64,000 bases of DNA from Tipula vernalis (taxonomy: Eukaryota; Arthropoda; Insecta; Diptera; Tipulidae). Location: the NCBI GenBank assembly GCA_958295665.1, contig OY282560.1, positions 143,336,091 to 143,400,090 of the forward strand. Reading direction: 5' to 3'. The translations under genes and the position numbers were made by a program. The notes below the pieces were generated by a model, which was not told the DNA's origin, made no database searches, and saw nothing but the letters and a program-made list of their open reading frames with translations. Shown here piece after piece: positions 58,378 to 64,000 of this stretch (position 1 is its first letter; each line of letters starts with the position of its first letter).

Positions 58378-60240
58378 TTATGATTGACTATTCTGGAATT
58401 GGACTGACTTTTTAGGTGTTGTCTTGTTCAATACTAAGGTTGATTCAGCTAGGATACCGTAAGCCGGCTTTAGTATGTCGATAGAAAAATTTACATTCTT
58501 GCCTTTTACTTCAAGAATGTAATGTTTACGAAAACGTCGAATGACCTTATAAGGTCCTTCGTACGGAGCTGTTAGGCCCGTTCGTACTCTGCTAATACGA
58601 ACGAAAACATACTCGCAATTGTTTAGGGACTTGGGAAGAAAAATAGGATTATTATTTGACTTGCGAGTGTCAACAGGAATTATTTTACGCATTGCTACGC
58701 GAAGCCTTTCTACATAGTCATGTGGATCGGAACTATCCTTGGAGGTGGTCTCGAAAAATTCTCCTGGTAATCTGATGGCTTGACCATAAACTAGTTCAGC
58801 TGGAGATCATTTTAATTCATCGTTTATTGTTGCTCGTATTCTCAGCAAGACGATAGAAAGCTCAGTACTCCATTTTATTGTATTCCCTCGAGCTTTGAGC
58901 GAAGCTTTAAGTTGTCGGTGGAATCGTTCGACCATACCGTTTGCCTGTGGATGATAGATAGTTTGGAAAAGAGCTTAGACTCAAATAGACTGCCTTGATA
59001 TGTCATGATTTCAAGCGGTATCCCAAATCTTGAAACGTATTGCTCGACGAATGTCTTAGCAATAGTGACAGCGGTGCTATCTTGAATAGGGTATGCCTCA
59101 GGCCAACGAGTGAAACGATCGACAATAGTAAGCACATAGACAAAGCCTTCGGATAGTGGCAAAGATCCCACTATATCCATGTGTATGTGCTCGAACCGTT
59201 GAGAAGGGAGATTAAACTTACCGGGTTCAGATTTTGTGTGTTGGTAAACTTTGCTGTTCTGGCAGCCGATAAAGGATTTCACCCAGTGTGTAATGTCCGT
59301 GTTCTTATTCGGCCAAAAATACCTACTTGAAATTAATTTCCTTAATGCTCGAATACTTGGATGAGATAGATTATGTAGAACATCGAAAACTACACGTCTA
59401 TAAGATGCAGGAACAAATGGGCGATTCGCGCCTGATGATGTTTCACAATAAATTTTAAATTTAGGAACGATTGTGAGTTCCAATTTGAATTTTGAATTCT
59501 CAGGGCGCGATGAATTATTCAATAATTGAAGTAACTCATCATCAGACTGTTGTGTCTGAGCTAGATTTTTAAGATTTAGTTTGACGGAGTCTACTGTAGA
59601 AACGTGATCGCTAGTTCGTGACAAAGTGTCAACGACTACGTTTTGCTTACCTTCTATGTGTTGAATGTCCGTCGTGAACTGAGCGATATAGTCGAAATGT
59701 CGAGTCTGCCGTGGACTCTTTTCGCTTAGAGAGACTAACGCTTTAATCAAAGGCTTAAGATCCGTATAGATAGTAAACTGTCTACCTTCCAGAAAATAGC
59801 GGAACTGTTTAATGGCTAAGTAAATAGCGAGAAGTTCTCTGTCAAAAGCAGAGTATTTTACTTCTGTTTCTGAAAGGTTTCTTGAAAAAAATCCCAAAGG
59901 TTGCCAATAATCAATATTCCATTGCTGTAGGACTGCTCCTACAGCAGTACTAGATGCATCACAGAACGGATAACAGAATTGAGTTAGCAAGTGCTCGTTT
60001 AATTTTGGCGAATGACTCGTTGCACTCGTCGGGTCAAGAAAAATATTTTTTGTTCTTGGGTATTTTATTTAATATTACCAAATTAGCGTACATTGGAGAA
60101 AGCGATTCGGCTAGCCTTGGAATGAATCAATGGTAGTAATTGACCATTCCGACGAATCGCTGAATTTGTTGTATTGATGTTGGTGGAGGAAAATTTTAAA
60201 TAGCTTCAACTCGCCGTGGCGAGGCTGTTGTGCCTTCTAT
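58378..60240 (-). pseudogene. Ty3/gypsy pol: RT end, RNase H, integrase
   Basis: Right to left: SIQQIQRFVGMVNYYH (RT-RNase H connection, about 60,190-60,130), frameshift near 59,980. The 371-codon piece 59,990-58,875 follows, with RNase H (FDRELLAIYLAIKQFRYFLE, IYTDLKPL, HIEGKQNVVVDTLSRT), the H2C2 zinc region (LSHPSIRALRKL to GCQNSK) and the integrase core (HMDIVGSLPL). MVERFHRQLK, holding the catalytic Glu, lies in a shifted frame near 58,935-58,905. The C-terminal domain (GLTAPYEGPYKVIRRFRKHY) ends at 58,378. The second integrase Asp is Tyr (TYQG for TDQG, codon 58,998-59,000). The first zinc Cys is Phe, and a stop lies near 58,808. Inactive. Confidence 0.9.
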
Positions 60241-61147
60241 CACCCTTTAGGATAATGTGCCATTTTTTGCAGTAAGCGGTAAGTGCATTGATATTAAGTT
60301 GAAGCGTGTTTATAATAGTATTAGGGCAACTAGAGGATGAATACACTGCAGTATCATCGAATTGTTCATTTGAAAGAACGTTATTTGATACAATAAACTG
60401 ATTTATTCTTGTGAGAATAGTACGTTCAAACAGTTTACCCAGTGAACTAAGACGACTGATAGGCCTATAGCTGTTAGGGTTACTACTATCTTTACCAGAT
60501 TTAAAGACTGGTATTACACGATATATTTTCTATTTGTTAGGAAAGTAAGAGAACATGTAACAAGAATTGAAAAATTTAGTTAAACATACCATAGTATTCG
60601 CTTTACGAGGAAGATTTTTGATTAATCGATTATTCAAGTTATCTTCTCCAGTAGCTATTTTTATTTTTAATTTCTGGATAAGTTTTCGAAGTTCACTGGG
60701 TTTTATTATTGTTAAACCCTTCAATTTATTAATACTTGAATCGTTCCAGAATCTATTATCAAATAAACATTTAGTGTTAGTTACCACATCAAAGTCAATG
60801 ACCTGCTTTTGATAAGCTTCACAATTATCAGCAAAACAATTACATTTTTCTTGATTAGTTAACATGGGTTTGTCATTAAGATAAAGAGTAGGTAAATGAT
60901 GAGTTTGTTTTCTCAGAATCTTGGATAGACCCCACATCTTATTAGTATTTATATTTTTGTTGATATCAACTAACAATCTTTGCAATCTCAAATTCCTTAA
61001 ATATTGAATTTCAGCTCTAATTTTTTCATTTAGTCCTTTAATGATAGGTTTAAGGTACAAATTACGATTTCTTATATATTGACGACGACGCACATTGCGT
61101 AACATTATTAACATTTTAATGGAATCAGGTGTAGTTAATGGATCCAC
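60240..61147 (-). pseudogene. LINE RT fragment with palm deletion
   Basis: The 205-codon open part (61,147-60,530) contains RRQYIRNRNLYLKPIIKGLN, KMWGLSKILRKQTHHLPTLY and KIATGEDNLNNRLIKNLP, the linker and RT fingers of Jockey-type ORF2. In the next frame follow VIPVFKSGKDSSNPNSYRPI, LSSLGKLFERTILTRINQF and VLSNEQFDDTAVYSSS. The reading passes straight from the QFGFR-equivalent to the DDTA of the active site. The whole first half of the palm (FLDxxKAFD, GVPQGSVLGP) is therefore missing. The sequence stops at KKWHIIL near 60,250. Confidence 0.85.
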
Positions 61148-61840
61148 GTCTTTTTTACTTCTATATAGTATTCTAATATAATATTACAAAATATTCAATG
61201 AGCTCACGGCTTCGCTTTGTAAGTTCAGATTTGGCGACTTTGACGATAGATCAATATTGTTGTTAATGTGATGCCTGAAGGGAGACCAATCAGCTAGCTG
61301 CTAATTAGGTGTAATGACCATTTCATTAATTTGAATACCACCATGGTACATTTTAAAAGAGACGGGGAAATGTTCCGAACTAAGTTCGTATTTAGTTTTT
61401 AGATCGGACATGATGCTATTATTGTTATTTAATAGAAAATCTATTACAGAGCCGTATTTAGAATTGCTGGAGAAATATGTTGATTCCGTTGGGTTTTCAA
61501 TTACAATGTTACTATTAATTTATTCGTTACATAAAACTAGTCCGGCTCTGTTTTTTATAATTATCCCAAAGTCTGTGTTTGACATTCGAATCACCACAAA
61601 TCAAATAAGATGAACTAAAACTTGTTGTCCCTGACACCAGGGAAATATGCAGATACGATTTTAACTAGTCCAACTGGGGTAATTATATTAGTGCCTAAGC
61701 CTTCTATTTTTTTTTAAATTGAAGACGGGCAATAGTGTGTGCTTCATCAAATTACTAACAATAATAGCTACACGAATAGAGGATTAATAAAGTTTTAGGT
61801 TCCGGAAGACCTGTAAAATGCTTTGCGTTTAAAACGTTTG
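61148..61840 (-). pseudogene. LINE endonuclease remnant
   Basis: Frame-broken pieces right to left: ITPVGLVKIVSAYFPGV (about 61,685), CGDSNVKHRLWDNYKKQSR (61,600), YGSVIDFLLNNNN (61,450) and MSDLKTKYELSSEHFPVSF (61,412-61,355). The last is equivalent to the SDHxP motif of the AP-type endonuclease, with the Asp altered to Glu. It then runs into the RT linker. Confidence 0.75.
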
Positions 61841-61865
61841 ATTATTGAATCCACAGATTATGTAC

Positions 61866-63557
61866 ACTGAGAAAAATCCTGCATCAATGCAGACAAAAAC
61901 TGCATTAATAGTAAGAAAAATTTGTTAAAACTGAGCGGATACGACCTTTCGTTAATAGAACGAAAAGCATACGTTAATATAGTGAAACAAATAATTTTTT
62001 TTATTTTAATCTTGACTACTTACGTTGTAGCATTTATGATTCGATTCATATACTGTAAGATACGAAAAAAGTTATAATTTTAATGCAGCTAATAGCATTT
62101 GTGGATGAATAGGTTCTTATTATTAACGTAAGAAATAGAAGATAAGATGAAATTTTTCATACTACTAATGAAATGGTAAATCACATTAACGAATGAATTC
62201 ATACATTTAAGTTAAAAATTCATTATTCATATGTAGGAAGAATGGAGTGCACAGTGGTTATGAATAATTCACAAATATGATGATTATTTTCATAAATATA
62301 TTGAAAATAATTCATAAAGAGCAGGAACGGATTCATAATTGATAATCAAAATTACATTATAGTTATTTATAGTGATTCATAGTAAGAATGCAGATTTTTG
62401 TGTTATTTGATGACTAAATTCGTAAAATTTGTACATCACAGTTGTAAAGAAATAAAAAACTTAAAATTTCGTTTTAAAATAAATATAGTTAATAATTAAA
62501 AAATATAATAGAATTAATAAACGCCATGTTGGCAGGTTACATTCGAAATTGTTGATTTCTCCCATTTTCCTTTTGAAATTCGTTAGTAATTTGCTATCCA
62601 AATACGTACTCCAAAAGCGAGTTTAATTCATGATTTTCTGCAAGTGTTGCTGAATTATCTTGATTTGCAGGATCGGCAAAATCTGGAATAGTAAAAATTT
62701 TCTTACAGGTGCACTATAATAAAGCAGAGGTATTAGTAACACAATAATAAATCACATAAATTTACACATTATTTATACAATGAATTTTAGGGTTTTTCAC
62801 ACAAAAGTGTTTTCGTTTTAATTTCACGGAATAATAATTAATCATCGATCACAAAAGGGATGATTTTATTTAAGTTCTTATTAAAACGAAAACACGGACA
62901 TAAAATACCATATTTACCTGATTTTCAACACACAAAAATTATTTTAATTTCTCACGATTTTTTAAACTATGTAAATGGTCCTTTCAAGCCGCACGATAAT
63001 ACATAGTTAATAATAAATCGTATGCAATTTATTTACTTTCGTTGTCCCAATCATGATTCAACTTTACATAATTTTCGTGGATGCTAGAATAGATTCACCC
63101 GATCATTAATAATACGAACAAATTCGTATACATTATGCAATTATGAAATTTGATATATTCGGACAAATAAAAATGTAATGGAATCGTTACGCATATGAAT
63201 TTATTGGTAATATTCAAGTACTATAGAGCCACTTTCGTTAATATGATGAACAATAAGTATTTAAAATAAATTTTCATCATAGTCTTATTCATAAATATTA
63301 TGAACTGTTCATAAATATGTTTTTTTAATAAAATCATGCTAGTTTCACTAATACGCAAACGACATGTGAGTGTGAGTAATAAACTAAACCATTTTTTAGT
63401 TCATGAACTGTGATTCGTACTATTAACGCAGAAATTTTCATGAATTTTTGTAAATTTTGTTTTTTTTTACGTAAATATAGTAATTTTTACTTTAAAAGTA
63501 CGAATTATGGTAAATGAACGCCATTTGTAGATAAAATGCACTATATTTTTTTCAGTG
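61866..63557. mobile_element. TA-flanked element with CACTGA-type inverted ends, inserted in the LINE
   Basis: Ends CACTGAGAAAAATCCTGCAT (left) and, on the complement, CACTGAAAAAAATATAGTGC (right), with TA on both outer sides (61,864-61,865 and 63,558-63,559). The 1.7-kb interior is AT-rich, full of TTCATAA/TTATGAA words and without a significant ORF. The flanks are gag on one side and endonuclease on the other of the same LINE. A non-autonomous DNA transposon is the best reading; family unknown. Confidence 0.65.
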
Positions 63558-63570
63558 TAGGTTTCGAATT

Positions 63571-63632
63571 TGTCGGTTAATATGAATCTGTTGATTATCT
63601 GTTGATTGTCGGTTAATATGAATCTGTTGATT
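63571..63632. repeat. 26-bp exact duplication, 36-bp offset
   Basis: TGTCGGTTAATATGAATCTG plus TTGATT occurs at 63,571-63,596 and 63,607-63,632. It lies in the LINE gag tail, 12 bp from the TA-flanked element. Confidence 0.9.
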
Positions 63633-63639
63633 GTTTTGT

Positions 63640-63900
63640 TTGATTATCTGATATTGTTTGAGTTTAGCGCAGCCTTTAGAGCTGGTGAGATGAGCGGCAC
63701 CGCAATTAGCGCATTTGTAACTATAACCAGATCAAGGTTGCATTCCTTAGTTAAATGATTTGCGCTGCATTTACCACATATTAAAGTTTTGTTGCAATGC
63801 GATGAACCATGACCAAACATTTGACAACGGCGATATTGTATGGTGAATTTGTTTAATTTTGTGTAACATTTCCATTTTTACATGATTGTTAGTAAATTTA
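63640..63900 (-). pseudogene. LINE gag zinc-knuckle region
   Basis: Reads YRRCQMFGHGSSHC, then CGKCSANHLTKEC, then a frameshift before GYKCANCGAAHLTSSKGC. Three CCHC-type knuckles as in Jockey-type ORF1; the upstream gag lies to the right and is partly beyond the window. A frameshift between the second and third knuckle and stops upstream make it non-functional. Confidence 0.82.
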
Positions 63901-64000
63901 ATCGGAAAGTATTTAAAAGCTGTTGTTGCAACATGTAGTTTTTATAAATTGAATGAATACTGATAATGTTTTGTTTCTCAATACTGTTTTGCTATAAACC

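Larger units (their letters stand above)
60240..64000 (-). mobile_element. Second Jockey-type LINE, decayed, open at the right window edge
   Basis: Minus-strand order: gag zinc knuckles (63,840-63,640), endonuclease traces (61,700-61,150), endonuclease-RT linker and RT (61,147-60,240). A 1.7-kb TA-flanked element at 61,866-63,557 separates gag from endonuclease. The LINE ends abruptly inside RT at about 60,240 against the gypsy connection domain. It lacks its 3' half and tail, and its 5' end is outside the window. Confidence 0.82.

Overview
The window reads as AT-rich, repeat-dense DNA from an insect, most likely a fly (Diptera). The evidence is the mix of Jockey-type LINE, Ty3/gypsy, Tc3-like and Helitron sequences, long (TA)n tracts and 4-bp LTR target duplications. 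I cannot name the species. No host protein-coding exon, rRNA or functional tRNA is visible. Nearly every recognisable open reading frame belongs to a mobile element, and almost all are broken. The stretch may be intergenic or lie inside a long intron; one recursive-splice-like motif at 48,645 on the + strand favours the intron reading.

Layout from left to right. 1-4,292: Helitron H1 (minus strand), running off the left edge. 5,125-5,690: compound palindrome. 7,424-8,205: MITE-like element. 9,250-10,440: gypsy remnant (minus). 10,670-13,960: Helitron H2 (minus), followed by a 210-bp (TA)n tract. 15,827-16,985: broken copy of an uncharacterised repetitive protein gene (minus), abutting a second (TA)n tract. 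17,490-17,890 and 20,505-21,565: gypsy pol remnants (minus). 21,725-23,019: an LTR-leader unit with a second LTR head-to-head. 24,993-30,424: Helitron H3 (+), for which both ends can be proposed. 30,495-31,200: diverged ~330-bp repeats. 31,365-31,827: solo LTR with a GTAT target duplication. 32,046-34,260: gypsy remnant (+). 35,323-41,640: several tandem and inverted repeats, a perfect hairpin, a tRNA-like (SINE-type) sequence and a degenerate LINE. 44,321-45,325: second copy of the head-to-head LTR unit in the opposite orientation. 46,400-47,065: ~107-bp satellite-like array. 50,320-51,899: Tc3-like DD34E transposon with complete termini. 52,940-57,742: nearly intact full-length Jockey-type LINE (minus). 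57,751-60,240: gypsy LTR and pol (minus). 60,240-64,000: a second, decayed Jockey-type LINE (minus) split by a 1.7-kb TA-flanked element, running off the right edge.

The youngest elements appear to be the 52.9-57.7 kb LINE (ORF1 open; ORF2 broken only by one in-frame TAA) and the 50.3-51.9 kb Tc3-like element (one in-frame TAG). Helitrons and gypsy copies carry frameshifts, internal deletions and lost catalytic residues. I see no new host system such as defence or biosynthesis. The most unusual structures are the duplicated head-to-head LTR unit, the symmetric two-site termini of the Tc3-like element, the Helitron H3 boundaries and the candidate recursive splice site. Family assignments rest on motifs read by eye, and boundaries of decayed elements are approximate.
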